This document shows positions 1-13,000 of a DNA stretch of 64,000 bases, piece by piece. The position numbers were made by a program, and so were the translations under genes. Positions within the stretch are counted from its first letter, which is position 1. Each line of letters opens with the position of its first letter. The DNA is from Myxocyprinus asiaticus (lineage: Eukaryota; Chordata; Actinopteri; Cypriniformes; Catostomidae), in the NCBI RefSeq assembly GCF_019703515.2, contig NC_059373.1:18121281-18185280 (forward strand), read 5' to 3'. Under the pieces are notes generated by a model, which did not search any database, was not told where the DNA came from, and saw only the letters and a program-made list of their open reading frames with translations.

Positions 1-213
1 GGCATGCTCACTGGGTTTCTAAATACAATTATGATTTAATTATTTAATTTTATGCACAATTTACAATTATATTTAATCAAGCTACACAATGATGACTTTA
101 AGACTTTATAGATATTACAGTTTCATTTTCTGTTAAAGCATGATTTTCTGTAAAGCTGCTTTGAAATTATGTGTGGTGTGAAAAGCGCTATACAAATAAA
201 AATGACTTGACTT

Positions 214-455
214 AGTAAATGTTAATTTCAACATTCACTAGTGCTACACTAATACTTTTTCAAACCAAAACTTGTATTTGTTAACATTAGTTAATGCACT
301 ATGAACTAACATAAACAATGAACAATTGTAGTATTATTAACTAACATTAACCAAGACTAATAAATGCTGTACAAAATATATTGTTAATTGTTCACTCATG
401 GTACCTAATGCATTTACTCATGTTAAAGAATAGGATCTTAATGTAAAGTGTTACC
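214..455. repeat. Partial TIR repeat (TTGTTAACATTAGTTAATGCA family)
   Basis: The interior around 275-420 (TTGTTAACATTAGTTAATGCA) matches the fuller copy at 36351-36646. The right end reads GTAAAGTGTTACC, the complement of that copy's left end. The left terminus is not clear, so this copy looks truncated. Confidence 0.6.
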
Positions 456-1806
456 AAAAAAATTCTAAACTAGAACACTGACACCACACACGAAAGTGAG
501 AGTGGTTTGGCACATAAATATACAGATGTGTATGCAGTGTGTGAAGTGTGCACTATCAGTCAGACATCAACTGACAACTTCATCTGGCGAAATGTATTGC
601 AGTTAAACTTCTTGTTATCCAACAGTTTTTTTTTTTTCTATGTAACCCTGTCACATTTCCAGTAGCCATAAAAAGAATTTAAGATAATTACCCAAAGTTC
701 TTGACAAACAATCAACTAAACAACGAATTAACTAAAGATGGCTTTTAAAACAAAAAAAGTCAAAGTTGATCAAGACTGAAAAGAATACCACAGACATGAT
801 CAAAGTTTTGTGAAAAGTTTGATAATGTATAAGCAGCCAACTGTGTATAATGGCAGGCTCAATGTGTTTCACAGTGTCAGAGCCCTCTTACATTCTCACC
901 AACCTTGGCATTTACAGCTGTGCCTATAAGAAAAAGTTGCATCTGAGGGTTTGAGGGCTAACCAACAGCAAATGCAAGAGACCCTCTAGTGCAGCACTAG
1001 ACTGCAAAGAAGACCATTTTCAGATCACAATTAAATCAAATTTCATGAAGATGGAGAGTGTATTTAGGTCATATTGTGAATGATCACAATCTTTTGGACT
1101 CAAAGGTACAAAAGATTGTTCAGATTACATCTGCATGGGGAAGTGGAACGAAGAAGGTGTGAAACTGAGGCCGGACAAAGATGTTCAGCAATTGTGAGGC
1201 CCAACACAAGTGGTGAAATTCAATGGTTTACACTCACACATACACCTTGCAACATACTAAAAGAAATGTCAAAAAAGTCACAAACACTTGGACACACTCT
1301 ATTCTGTCCAGTTTTAGTGGATTTTGAGAGAGGATAAACATAAATACACAACAAAAATGCTACAGCGTTTGCACTACTTCACAATGTACATACTGTGTGA
1401 AAAAAATTTTTTTTACAGCTTTGTGTACATCCTCACTTTTTTGACACACTGTTTCCTCTTTTCTGAGGCACTTCTCTTTATTTCTGTCAGTCTTGCCTCT
1501 GACACAAAAACATTTAAAACCTTTCAAGACAACTTGTTACACAGGCAACAAATACGTAACATACTTTTCATAAAGAATTAAAACTAAATTTACAAAGGCT
1601 TTTTTTAACCATCCTCTTTCTTTCTCTTTTTTCATATCTTTCTTCTTTCTCTCTCACTTTTCTTGCAGCTCCTTCATCCTTTGCCTTCCCTTATCCCCTA
1701 ATTCTTCTACTCTTAGACAGAGGAAGTTTCCTCCCCCACCAACAGGAAGTCTTGTGTGACTGGAACAGGAATGATAGGACACCAGGAAACAAGTTGTCAC
1801 TGCGAT

Positions 1807-1807
1807 C

Positions 1808-1880
<73 letters not shown>
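1807..1880. repeat. Compound (CT)n(CA)n microsatellite
   Basis: A run of CT dinucleotides with one interruption passes directly into a CA run. It creates spurious open frames on both strands. Confidence 0.95.
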
Positions 1881-1882
<2 letters not shown>

Positions 1883-2462
1883 ATATACACAAAAACTTTT
1901 CATGAAAGCACTCAATACACACAGTGATACACACAGTGAATGCAAGAAGACAAACTAAGGCCATTGGACAAACCTCATACAGTAGACAAAGTAGTGAGAG
2001 AGGAAGAGAGAGAGATACTTTCTCCTTCACTGTCCAAAATTAAACTAGGGACATTTATATGGATAAATTTACAAACAGCATCAAAACTTTACAACCATGA
2101 CAGAAAAAGAAAAAATCAAAACAATACTTGGAGAAGGACACACAGCAGCGCTAGCTGTGGGTGCGTGAATATGTTTTATGTGTATTACCCCAATGTGGCA
2201 CCCAATTGTTCACCACAGTGATCCTCAGTACATGTATGTGTGTGAATATACTGTATGTGTATACAGTATGTAGACATGTTATTGATCTTCAGTTTTATGT
2301 CAACACTGTGGTCTTCTGCCATTCAGGAATGTTATAATATTTTATGTTGTTTAACTTTCATAAAAACTATTGCTTATTATGTATTATTTGTATTTTATTA
2401 CATACAACCTCTGCTTTGGCAATATTGTATTATTTACAGTCATGCCAATAAAGCCATTTTTG

Positions 2463-2466
<4 letters not shown>

Positions 2467-2538
<72 letters not shown>
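2467..2538. repeat. (GA)n microsatellite
   Basis: An almost pure GA dinucleotide run of about 72 bases. The Arg-Glu and Ser-Leu open frames over it are artefacts of the repeat. Confidence 0.95.
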
Positions 2539-2541
<3 letters not shown>

Positions 2542-3286
2542 AATAGCAAAGTGTGTCCTGGGAACATAATGTCAGGTGCCACAAACTCAGCCACTTCCTT
2601 TTTACACATGATGTAAATTTCCTCCAGTGTGAGATTCCATGAAATGGCTTTCATTAACAGTCAGTATTTTAGCCTGTGTACATTTGGGAAACATATAAAT
2701 TTGAATGTTTAAAAAAAAAAAAATGAAGACAACCCTGAAAACCCTAGCCACCACCTAGCGAGCCCCCAGAACACCTTAGCAACCGCCAGGCAACCATGAA
2801 GCAGCGCATATAAAGCAGGCAAGTGTTTCATATATCTAGACAGAGCGCAGCTAAATTTAACAGAATGCAGCGTCTTCAAAACTGAACTTCAACTTAACAC
2901 GCATATTAAAAACGTGATAGTAATGGCGTCTCCTGTTAAGCCAACCGCAATTTGAAAATAGACGGTTCAGACAGTAACTAAAAAAAACTGGTGCATGCTT
3001 ACTAAGATTACTATGGTAACCTGAAGGAAGAACAGACATATGTGCATTGTGCACATTCTCTCATTGAGTTGGGCATCGAATCTTCACATAATGACAAAAT
3101 ATGAAGCATTATATTTTGATTATGCAATCTTTTGTACATTTTGTAACAGATTATTTTATAACAGCCTATAATAATGAATAGAGAATACACTGGAACAACA
3201 AGATGCAATGCAGCAGCCAAATACGTTTGTCAGACATGTTATCATATATACAGTTATGTACATTTCATTGCCCCTCGAGTACTCGA

Positions 3287-3545
3287 CGAGTACCTAGCAA
3301 CCACCTAGCAATGCTCTAGCAACCACCCAGAACACCCTAGCAACACACTAGCGACCACACAGAACACCCTTGCAACCACTTAGCAACACCTTAGCACCCA
3401 CCCAGAACACCCTAGCAACCACCTTGCAATGCCCTAGCAACCACCCAGAATACCCTAGCGACCACTCACAACACCGTAGCAACTACCTAGCAATACCCCA
3501 GTGACCTCCCAGAACACCATAGCAACCTCCTAGCAACATCTTGTT
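3287..3545. repeat. Minisatellite, CTAGCAACCACC units
   Basis: Degenerate tandem units of the form CTAGCAACCACCCAGAACACC alternate with CTAGCAAC variants, about 20-42 bases per period. Related diverged units are present at about 2745-2800. A poly(A) tract follows at about 3628-3654. Confidence 0.8.
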
Positions 3546-4517
3546 GCAGAAGGTCGTCAACTAGAAAGAAGGTTGTGAAATTGAAGGTTGAATCAATACA
3601 ATCAAGGTCAGACATACCCTAACAGACAAAAAAAAAAAAAAAAAAAAAAAAAAAACCCTCTGGATACATTATTTTTCTTGCTTTCTTGTGCTTTCTTTAC
3701 ATAACCAGCTAAAGCGACAACACAATAGGCAAAGCATCAAAACTGCTTGATAGGTGCTGAGCTGTCTACCAATAAGCTGAAGCCACTACAGAGATTTTAA
3801 CTTGGTCAGTTTTACCATGTTGAGTTTTGGACAACTTTACTGGACAGCCGCACCCACTTCCTCCTGTTGCACCAGGGGAGTGCAGCCAGGAGGTAACATT
3901 GTACAGAACAGGAAGTGATGAAGTCTACAGCCTAATCTAGTCCTAGTGACATTCCATTTTGTTTTTCACCTAAACTCTTCTCTCTGCTATTTGTTTAAAT
4001 TCATCAAACCACATATGATACCTTACAACAACAGTTTCATTATGAAAATACTTCAACATGCTCCAGAGTACTCATGATTCCCATATACAGTCAGTGTAGG
4101 AAAGAGGAGGGTGACTGATTGACATACACCGTAAACAACACACAAACTGACAAACTTCACGACACAGATGAAGAAAAGACCTGACATTTTTAAAGCGAAA
4201 ATGATTGCAATGGTACGGGTAATACAAATAGCTGAATATCACATAGTTCTAGATATAACTTAAGAGACTGAACCGCTTTCACCATCTGAAAAACCCATAT
4301 TCTCAAACCACAGCAGCACCTTTACTCAAGCTCTCACTGTCACGCTCTCCATCTCACTTATTTAGATGATTCACGCGGCTTTACCAGATACAAATTTCGT
4401 GCTTGACGCAAACAGTCAAAGCCAAATAAAGCAGTTCTTCAAATATGCAATGCCTTTAACTGCACAAGGAGAAACAGTTATTGTACATGATACTGAATTA
4501 TTTGCCTTCATTTGAAG

Positions 4518-4812
4518 GGATGGCTCACCCAAAATTGAAAATTATGACATCAATGTTTTGTTATAAACCTGTATGACTTTCTTCCAAGTAGCACAATAGG
4601 AGATGTTAGGCAGAATGACAATCTCAGTCACCATTCACTTTCATTGCATCGCTTTTCTCCATGCAATGAAAGTGAATGGTGACTGAGATTGTCATTCTGC
4701 CCAACATCTCCTTTCTTGTTCCATAGTAAAAAATTAAGTCAAACAGGTTTGGAACAATATGAGGGTGAGTAAATGATGACTGAATTTTCATTTTTGGGTG
4801 AATCATCCCTAA
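4518..4812. repeat. Short foldback repeat (GGGATRGYTCACCC ends)
   Basis: Begins AGGGATGGCTCACCC and ends GGGTGAATCATCCCT, so the termini are inverted. The centre is a near-perfect inverted repeat around 4615-4705 (TTAGGCAGAATGACAATCTC and its complement). This is the short subtype of the family also at 22119-22420. Confidence 0.75.
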
Positions 4813-5049
4813 ACGCTCATGCCATGTTATATGAGCCTAATATTGATTTAAATAAAAACATATACACAACAGCATAAATAAAGGAAACTTTGTTAAATAC
4901 ATAGCTAAACAAGAAGCTGCACACCAGAGGGGAGGCATATAATCCTCCCCCCCACAAAAAAACCCCACAACAAAATTATGGATTTCAGGGTGTTAACAAT
5001 TTTTTTTTTTTACAGAACTATGCTTTAACACAAATTATATAAAAGTGTT

Positions 5050-5595
5050 TGTTCACCCAAAAAGTTTAATTCTATCATCATTTAATCACCCTCATGACAT
5101 ATCAGGTGTGTATGATGTTCTTTCTTCTGCTGAACACAAATGAAAACATTTTTAGAAGTATATCTCAGCTTTGTGGATCCATACAATGCAAGTAAATATT
5201 GGTTAGAACTTTAAAGCTACAAAAAACACATTAAGGTAGTCCATAAGACTCGAGTGGTTAAATCCATGTCTTCAGAAGCGACATAATATGTGTGGGTGAG
5301 AAACAGATAAATATTTAAATAATTCTTTTACTCTATAGCTCCACTTTCACATCTTAAAGTCACATGTGATACCTGTTTAGTTTTACTTTCAGATCTGAAA
5401 GTGTAAGTGGAAATTTAGAGTAAAAGGGGATTATCTATATATTTCTCATCCACACCTATTATATCACTTCTAAAGACATAGATTTAATGACTGGAGTCTT
5501 AAGGATAACTTTTATGCTGCCTTTATGTACTTTTTGGAGCTTCAAGGTTCTGGCCAACATTCACTTACAATGTAAGAACCTACAGAGCTGAAATA
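5050..5595. repeat. Foldback MITE-like repeat, diverged copy
   Basis: The left half (GTTCACCCAAAAAG, then TCATGACATATCAGG, AGAAACAGATAAATATTTAA) is mirrored by a complementary right half. It is the same long foldback family as 8470-9172 and 13547-14241. The right terminus merges into an (AT)n tract. Confidence 0.65.

Positions 5596-5597
<2 letters not shown>

Positions 5598-5649
<52 letters not shown>
5598..5649. repeat. (AT)n microsatellite
   Basis: A pure AT dinucleotide run next to the left end of the 5650-6176 element. A second AT run lies at about 6190-6261, on the other side. Confidence 0.95.
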
Positions 5650-5652
<3 letters not shown>

Positions 5653-6176
5653 TACTGTGCAAAAAGGCACAATCCATTTCACAAAAGCATTTGTCTTAAG
5701 ATGGTTATTTATATCTTCAGCTTTAGTGTGTCAATAGGAAATATAAATGTTAGACTCCCAAACATTAATTTTGCAAATAGAAAAGATTAGAATAGAAGAA
5801 CAGGGAGCCCTGCAACAGATTTCATTGTCCCCACAGAGCCCCCCACTGAACATCATGTCAGTCTGAGATTACATAAAGAGACAGAAGCAGTTGAGACAGA
5901 CTAAATAGATAGAAGAACTGTGGTGAATTCTCCAGGAAGCTTGAAACATCCTATCTGCCAACAACCAAGAAAAACTGTGTCCAGGTGTACCTAGGAGAAC
6001 TGGTGCTGTTTTAAAAGAAAAGATGGTCACACCAAATATTGATTTAGCTTTTTTATGTTTACTGGACTTTGTATGATGTTAATTGATAAATGAAAACTAT
6101 TTAAGTAATTATATTTGAAGACATCCTCACTATGCAACATTTTTCACAAGTGCCTAAAACTTTTGCACAGTACTGT
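5650..6176. mobile_element. Non-autonomous Tc1/mariner-like element
   Basis: The termini are inverted: ACAGTACTGTGCAAAA on the left and TTTTGCACAGTACTGT on the right. Both ends abut TA-rich DNA, consistent with TA target duplication. There is no intact transposase frame. Confidence 0.75.
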
Positions 6177-6189
6177 ACATATAAATATA

Positions 6190-6194
6190 ATATA

Positions 6195-6261
<67 letters not shown>
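6190..6261. repeat. (AT)n microsatellite
   Basis: A TA dinucleotide run immediately right of the Tc1-like element. Together with 5598-5649 it suggests insertion into, or expansion from, a TA tract. Confidence 0.95.
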
Positions 6262-6263
<2 letters not shown>

Positions 6264-6614
6264 AATTATATTAACAAGTACATTACATATACAGAACCTA
6301 AATTGCACAATTAAATTATAGAGTCAATAAATAAAGAAAATGGCTATTACACATAATTCCTCATTTCAAGTGTAACCCTCCCCTCCTAGTTTTCACTGAT
6401 GCCAAATCATCAATGACTTTGTCAAATCTGCCCAGCAATCACATGGTTGATAGGCTACTTATTTTCTCAAAACCACTGGGTCGATCCTGTGTCACGGTGT
6501 ACCTATACTGTTGATTATGGTTATCTTATGTTTTTGTTCGGAATGTAAGGATGCATTATGAACATCTATAATCCTAACCATTTAGAGCATTTTAGGCTGA
6601 GTAGCCTGTCAGGA

Positions 6615-6850
6615 ACATCTCAGGGCACCTTTCCCCCATCGCTATCTTGCGAGCTTTGTGCGGGGTGGCATGATTTGGGACACCTCTCTCCCATCGCGAT
6701 CTTGCGAGCTCGGGGAGGCACGATTTGGGGCACCTTTTACCTAACGCGAGCCTGGGGCCGGATGGCACAATTCGGGGCACCTTTCTCTCATCGCGATCTT
6801 GCGAGCTCTGTACAGGGGCGATCGATCAGGTACCTTGTCGCGCCGCCCTG
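6615..6850. repeat. GC-rich minisatellite, about 50-57 bp units
   Basis: Four degenerate units carry GGCACC, CATCGCGATCTTGCGAGCT and GGCACGATTTGGGG. Units start near 6625, 6680, 6728 and 6775. The open frames on both strands reflect the tandem units and show no protein similarity that I recognise. Confidence 0.75.
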
Positions 6851-7034
6851 GGCGCCTGCCTATTGAGGATGTCTCTGACCCACTATTTGTGAATTTGCCT
6901 CTGATATAAAACACATGCCTACATATTTATGTCACAGACTGAATTTGACACTTAATAAACATTTTACTCTAATTATAGATAAAATAATGAACAAAAGTAA
7001 CTGTACTGTGTTTAATTGTCACCCACCTTCTTGA

Positions 7035-7300
7035 CACTGACAGCGGAGTCCAAGAAAGAGCAGCGTGTGGTGAATCCAGCAGTGCGCGTGTATCTTTGGA
7101 TCAGTGAGTTTTATTATGAAAGGTGAAGAGAGACAGACAGACAAGAGTCCGGACGGCGTTCAGCCGGCCGTGGATGCGCTCGCTCGAGTCGAGCTGTGTC
7201 CGGAAGGGGTGAATTCCGCGCGCGCTCTGCGCCAGGCGAAACGCATGCCGACTCCTCCTCTCAGCACCGACCGGCAGATAAACGCTCAAATGATTTCCTG
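7035..7300. promoter_or_regulatory. CpG-rich segment, possible promoter or first exon
   Basis: The segment is distinctly richer in G+C and CpG than its AT-rich surroundings, with several GCGCGC-type runs. An open plus-strand frame (7104-7370) starts inside it, and possible splice donors (ATCA|GTGAGT near 7106, AAGGG|GTGAAT near 7208) are present. I do not recognise the predicted peptide and see no joining exon. It could be an orphan promoter, an untranslated first exon, or a GC-rich relic. Confidence 0.35.
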
Positions 7301-7637
7301 GAAATCAGATCTGTTCGTTAATAACACAATAGTGCGGCTTTATCAACCAAATCCTACTTTGTTGTCTTGACTTCTCGTCGTGCCAACCACCGGTGTCACT
7401 TTAAGCAACGTTTTATTATTGTTTTTGGAAGGTACATTCTGTGCAATGTCATTTGTGAAAACTACTATAAGGTCTCCGGTTTGGTTTGGAGGTTTCAATT
7501 TTTAAAAACAATTACCGAAAAAACGTTTCACGATCGTTTCCGCCCTCTGGTGTCTGTTTCGTCTTAGTGCCGTTCTGACCGAATTTAGCGTTTAGCGAAT
7601 GCGAACATAAAGATAGATGAAGGTATACTGGTATAGC

Positions 7638-8469
7638 CAGGGTTGGGGAGTAACGGAATACATGTAACGGGATTACAGATTTAAAATACAAAATATAAGT
7701 AACTGTATTCCACTACAGTTACAATTTAAATCATTGGTAATTAGAATAAAGTTACATTCAAAAAGTATTTTGATTACTTTAGAGATTACTTTGCATTTTA
7801 TTGTCATTTGTTTCATTTCATATTTAGTCCTTTCAGATGGAAAACATTTATACAAATAAATGATGTGATCCAAAGTGCATTTGAACAGCGGTGAAACACT
7901 TTCTTATGATGTGTTACATTCATACGAGCAGACAGAGAAGTAAGTTTGGAGCAGAAGAAATAGAAATAAACTTTGTGTAAACTGTCAGCTTTACGCTAAG
8001 ATAAAATGTTATTTCTAGCCATTTTACATGCACGTTACCAGACGTGATCATATTTTTTTATCAAAAAAAATTCATGTTGGATCATAGTTTCTTTTTTTCT
8101 AGTAAGACCTTTGATATAAGTGCAAAAATCATATTCTTGATAATTTTTTTATTGTTTTCCTCTAAAAAAAAATATCTAAAAATCCTTAAAACAAGATCAA
8201 TTTGATTCATCTTGTTTTAGAAACAACACTGCATAAGATATGTAGGTTTTTCAGAATGTATTTTTAACATGTGTATTTTGTCTTACTGTACTGGCAGAGT
8301 TTTTATAGTCAAAACAAAAATCTAACAGTGCTGAAGAAATAATCCAAAGTATTTAGAATATGTTACTGACCTTGAGTAATCTAACAGAATACGTTACAAA
8401 TTACATTTTACAGCATGTATTCTGTAATCTGTAGTGGAATACATTTCAAAAGTAACCCTCTCAACCCTG
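7638..8469. mobile_element. hAT-like non-autonomous element with 8-bp TSD
   Basis: The ends are inverted: CAGGGTTGGGGAGTAAC on the left and GTAACCCTCTCAACCCTG on the right. The flanking 8 bases are GGTATAGC and GGTATAGT, a 7/8 target-site duplication of hAT type. The interior is AT-rich with no transposase. The right duplicate is also the first bases of the next repeat, so the insertion hit the end of that repeat. Confidence 0.8.
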
Positions 8470-9172
8470 GGTATAGTTCACCTAAAAACTAAAATTCTTT
8501 CATCATTTACTCACCATCATGCCATCCCAGATGTGTGTGACTTTCTTTCTTCTGCTGAACACATTAAAATTTCTAGAAAAATATCTCAGCTCTGTAGGTC
8601 CATAATGCATGTGAATGGTGACCAAAACTCTGAAGTACCAAAAAGCAAATAAAGGCAGCATAAAAGTTATCCAGATGACTCCAGTGGATAAATCTATGTC
8701 TTCTGAAGTTATAGTATATATTATAGGTGTGGGTGAGAAACAGATCATGTTTAAGTCCTTTTTTTACTATAAATCTCCACCTTTGACCTGCCCCAACCAG
8801 AACGTGGCAATATGCACCAAGAATGCGAATCGCCAAAAAAAAAAGAAACTTTCACATGAAAGTGGAGATTTATAGTAAAAGAATGACAAATATTGATCCG
8901 TTTCTCGCCCACACCTATCATGTCACTTCTGAAGACATGGCTTAAAACCACTGGAGTTTTATGGATTGCTTTTATGCTGCCTTTGTGACTTAAAACCACT
9001 GGAGTTTTATGGATTGCTTTTATGCTGCCTTTGTGCTTGCATTAAATGGACCAACAGAGCTGAAATATTCTGCTAAAAATCTTGTTTGTTTTCTGCAGAA
9101 GAAAGAAGGATGGCCCAAGGGTGAGCAAATTACATAAGAATTTTAATTTTTGGGCAAACTATTCCTTTAAGA
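8470..9172. repeat. Foldback MITE-like repeat, long copy
   Basis: Begins GGTATAGTTCACC and ends GGGCAAACTATTCC. The two halves are long, imperfect inverted complements (for example GTGGGTGAGAAACAGATC on the left, its complement near 8897). A 40-base segment ending ATGCTGCCTTTGTG is tandemly duplicated at 8955-9035. Confidence 0.8.
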
Positions 9173-9615
9173 TAATAAAGGAAAATACATATTTTTATAA
9201 GTTTATACAAACACATGAATCAAATATAAAATACAGGAATTTCATAGTAAAATATTTTATTATACATAAAAATACTTTAAAGCATTGCACAAACACCAAA
9301 AACTAAATGTGCTTTTTTCATCCAGTTTAGCCCGCTGTAAATCAGCTCTCAATCTGAGAGAGAAAGAGTCAATGCAGAGTTCTTAGTGTCAAACTCACAT
9401 AAACATTCATCAACACACACAACTGGAACAGAATAATGCAGCAGGGCAAAGACACATTCACAGTATGATAAGAGATAGGTCACAGCGAGGCGTTTTACTC
9501 ATAAGATGTGCAAAATTCCCTGCCTCCAAAATCCAATCATGACCTGGTAGCAGCGGATCAACCATCCAATAAAAGAACAAAAAATATTGCAAAGAAAAAA
9601 AGAATATGAAACTAT

Positions 9616-9952
9616 ATAGACCTTATTCACAGTGGCGCCATATTTGATGTTTGACTGGAACGAAAACAGGGCCATGAGGGATAGACTAACAGTCTCTATA
9701 ATGGCATGCACTTTATAAAGCCGTATCAAGGTCCAAGATCACATATAACTTTCACATCTTGTACTTTATGGAGTTTGTTGTCTGCTGAAAATCTTTGGAA
9801 AGATGCTTTTTTTCAATGTTATGTCCAAAGAACTATCAAAAACACTAAACAACATTAAAACCCATAAAAGAGACTGTATGTCAATCCCTCACAGCCTCGT
9901 TTTCATCCCTGTCAAAAATCAAATATGATGCTACTGTATATAAGGTCCATAT
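9616..9952. repeat. TIR repeat (ATAGACCTTATTCACAG family)
   Basis: The left end ATAGACCTTATTCACAGTGG is answered on the right by ATATAAGGTCCAT. A related copy lies at 17801-18023, with GTGAATAAGGTCTAT at its right end. No coding capacity is evident. Confidence 0.6.
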
Positions 9953-10090
9953 ATCTGGAGACTGTGTGCTCTAAATTTTGCATGTGTGTCAATTTAAGAT
10001 CAGCAAGTCTACAATCAGAGCATATAGTGTTTCTACAGATCATCCCTTGTCTTAATGCTTTTTGGAATAGCTTGTGCTCATGTGTGCTTA

Positions 10091-13000
10091 TTAGGTCATG
10101 TAGTGTGTAATAGCTCTGAGAGCATAAAGTAAAGCTGCCTGCATTCGTGCCTCCATCAGTAACAGGTTCACATGGACCTGCAAAAAGACAAGGATATATG
10201 TCTTACAAAAATAGCCTTCTTTATACATGCATATCTACACATGAAGGTGAAGAAAATAGACGGTCATTGCTAGTGCTCTTTAGGGTTATGAAAGTAAAAC
10301 CAATATTACCTTAACATGATCAATAAGCCCCTAGCTTCAATGAAAACTTATTTAAAGGAAGATCTGATTTTATTTTTAAATAGTCTTGCCTGGCATACCA
10401 TATACACGAAATGTGCATTTCTAAGGCAAACCACTAGAGGTCACTGAACCATTAACTAAAACAAATGCCAATTATTTAGAATAATGCTTAGAGCAAAAGC
10501 ATAATTCAATTCCATTGCTAAAGAAAATGTAGTTCTTTCAAACATTAAACTCCTGTTATCTTTATATCTTCTATCTTTGTTTCTATACAAATACTCTAGA
10601 CCAGGGGTCAGCAACCTTTTTGACATGGAGTGCCATTTTTTATTTTCCTGGTCAATGGCTGGGGAGCCCCAGTTTGAGTGAAAATTTTGTGCAAAACCCG
10701 ATGATTATGATATAATCATGATCTTGCATGTGCATTTTCAGAGCATCTAAAGTGCTTTAATGAGAGAAAACCTGTCCTTTTGTGTTATGAGTTAACAAAG
10801 TTAGTCACAAATTTGCTTATGACTTCACAAAATTGTGTGGAATCTTAAATATTTCTTATGTCACTGTAATCATTTAATCACTAGCACGCAAGCAACAGCA
10901 AGAGAGGAGCAAATACATTTTATTTATATGATGTTTTTCGCACCTGCGAAACTTACATCTTGATGTAGCCTAATCCTTCCTCATGATCACGCAGCGCGTT
11001 TTGATCAGCTGAATGGGAGGATGAAAACTATTAAAGTGTGATGAGACTCACGCTGCACGTGCAAGCCATCCGCACATCAAAAGCCGATCAACTATTTAGC
11101 CATTTTCAGTTAATCGCACCTGCAAAATCCTAAAACTTTATTTCCAGGTTTAATCTATATTTTGAATAGACACAGATTTCTGAACCCCACCATGTGGGTT
11201 TATGTTTTCTCTTTCAATCGTTTAATGTAATTTTGAATGTCCATGGTTTAAGGAGGGTGCACCTGTATGCTGGGTTGGAAATCTCAAGGATTAATATTGG
11301 TGTTTTTCTTATTGCATCACGTGTTGTTCTCAAAGCAAAAAGAAACAAATGAAACACAGAATGTTGGCTGTCATCCGCACAGCCTGACCGAAGCAAAGCA
11401 GTCACGTTTACTTGCGTGATTAACCGAAGTGAAGCGCTGCCGGCTCGTGATGTGTGAACGGCTTGCACGCGCTGCACAAGTCTGTTGGGTGTACTGCAGT
11501 CTCGTCACATTTTAACTTTTTGTTTAGCCTCCCATTCAGCTCATGAAAACGCTTCGTGATCATGAGGAAGGATTACATCAAGACGTAGACTGGAACGCAG
11601 GCGCGGAATTTATAAATAAAATAGTCTACTCCTAGTCACTGGTACGCCGCTGTTGCTGGCGTACCAGTGATTACCCCTCCGCGTGCCAATGCTGGCACGT
11701 GTGCCATAGGTTGCCGACCCCTGCTCTAGATGGTAAAGTACCTTTTCTGAGTGACAGAACTGTCTCCAAAAGGAGAAGTACATTCTTGGTGTGGTTTTCT
11801 CAGGGTGACATGCCACTGTCTTTACATACACTTTTAAACTGCGTTCCAATAACTGGTTCACCTCCCCATAGTTGTAGTCATCATACCTGCATATAAATTC
11901 AAGCAGAAATAAAATAAATTTGGCACAAATTAAACTGATATTTTCATTTTTTAAACCATGCAAAACCTCACTAATGCAACCTTTAATCAGGTTAGCCTTG
12001 AATAAAGCTACCTGATGATTTTTTTTTCTCCTAACGAGTAGACTTTGTATGCATGATAATGGTGGGGACTATTTTCTTTGCTTTATTTTTATGTCGACTT
12101 AATCCTAACCCACTTTTTGTCCCGTATCACTACATTCACATTGTCATTTTAAAGCCATGATGCATGCATGACTGACCTGATGCCATAGATGCAGTGAATG
12201 TAGTTCCAGATGGCTTTGCGGAGTGTGGAGGTGTCCACGTGCGAGTGCATGGCCATGGTGTGATACGTGAGCGCACACACCACCTGAAATTTCTCATCAA
12301 GAAGCTGAGCCATCTCCCCATACAACCTGTTCATCAAGGAGAAACCGTGATCCTCCCAAGAATAATCCTGAAAAGCACAAAATCATTTGCAAAGATCAGC
12401 ATACAGTGTGCAGTGACATTGTGTTCAAGACATATTGTAAGCCACATCATGTACTTCCAAAATAATGTATCTATTTATAATTGTGTAGATCTTTGGATGT
12501 AACGCACCTGAGCTCTCATGGTTGGGGGGGCCTGTTCTCCTTTAGGACTGAAATCCTGGTAAGTAAAATCTGCATCCACCAAAAACCGTGAGATGCAATC
12601 AGGAAAGACATGGCTCACAACTGAGTGAAAGAAATTAAGACACAGATCAGAGAGCAGCAAACTTGGGAAGTACAAAAAGGAGGAGAGGAAATCTGGCGTA
12701 AGTTTGTGGTTTTTGTGTTGATCAATAGCAAATGAGTTTGTTCGTACCCTCCACTGGCTCCAGCAGACTCTCTGTCCTTTCTCTTTCAAAGCGAGTAACC
12801 ATCTCTTCCTGCGTAAATGCTTCACCTTGCTGTTGCACCATCATCATTTTCTCCATCAAATGCTGAACTTCGTTCACAGCTTCACCCCACTGCATGCACG
12901 CACACACACGCACACACATTCAATTACCTGAACACAAAAGGATATTATTAACTTGCAATCATTACAACATCAGTGACACTTTTAATACCTCATGCTGAAT

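Larger units (their letters stand above)
1..7030. other. Intergenic, repeat-rich, no gene recognised
   Basis: No exon with convincing splice sites and protein similarity was found. The stretch holds a partial TIR repeat, several microsatellites, two minisatellites, a short foldback repeat and a Tc1-type MITE, listed separately. Nothing recognisable was seen at about 480-1790. The open frames at 1080-1581 have no recognisable protein similarity. Confidence 0.6.

Noticed and set aside
3287..3545. Regularly spaced repeats resembling a CRISPR array
   Set aside because: The units are degenerate and contiguous, without unique spacers, in a vertebrate genome; it is a minisatellite.
6558..6866. 102-codon frame across the GC-rich block
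   Set aside because: It follows the tandem units of the minisatellite and has no recognisable domain.
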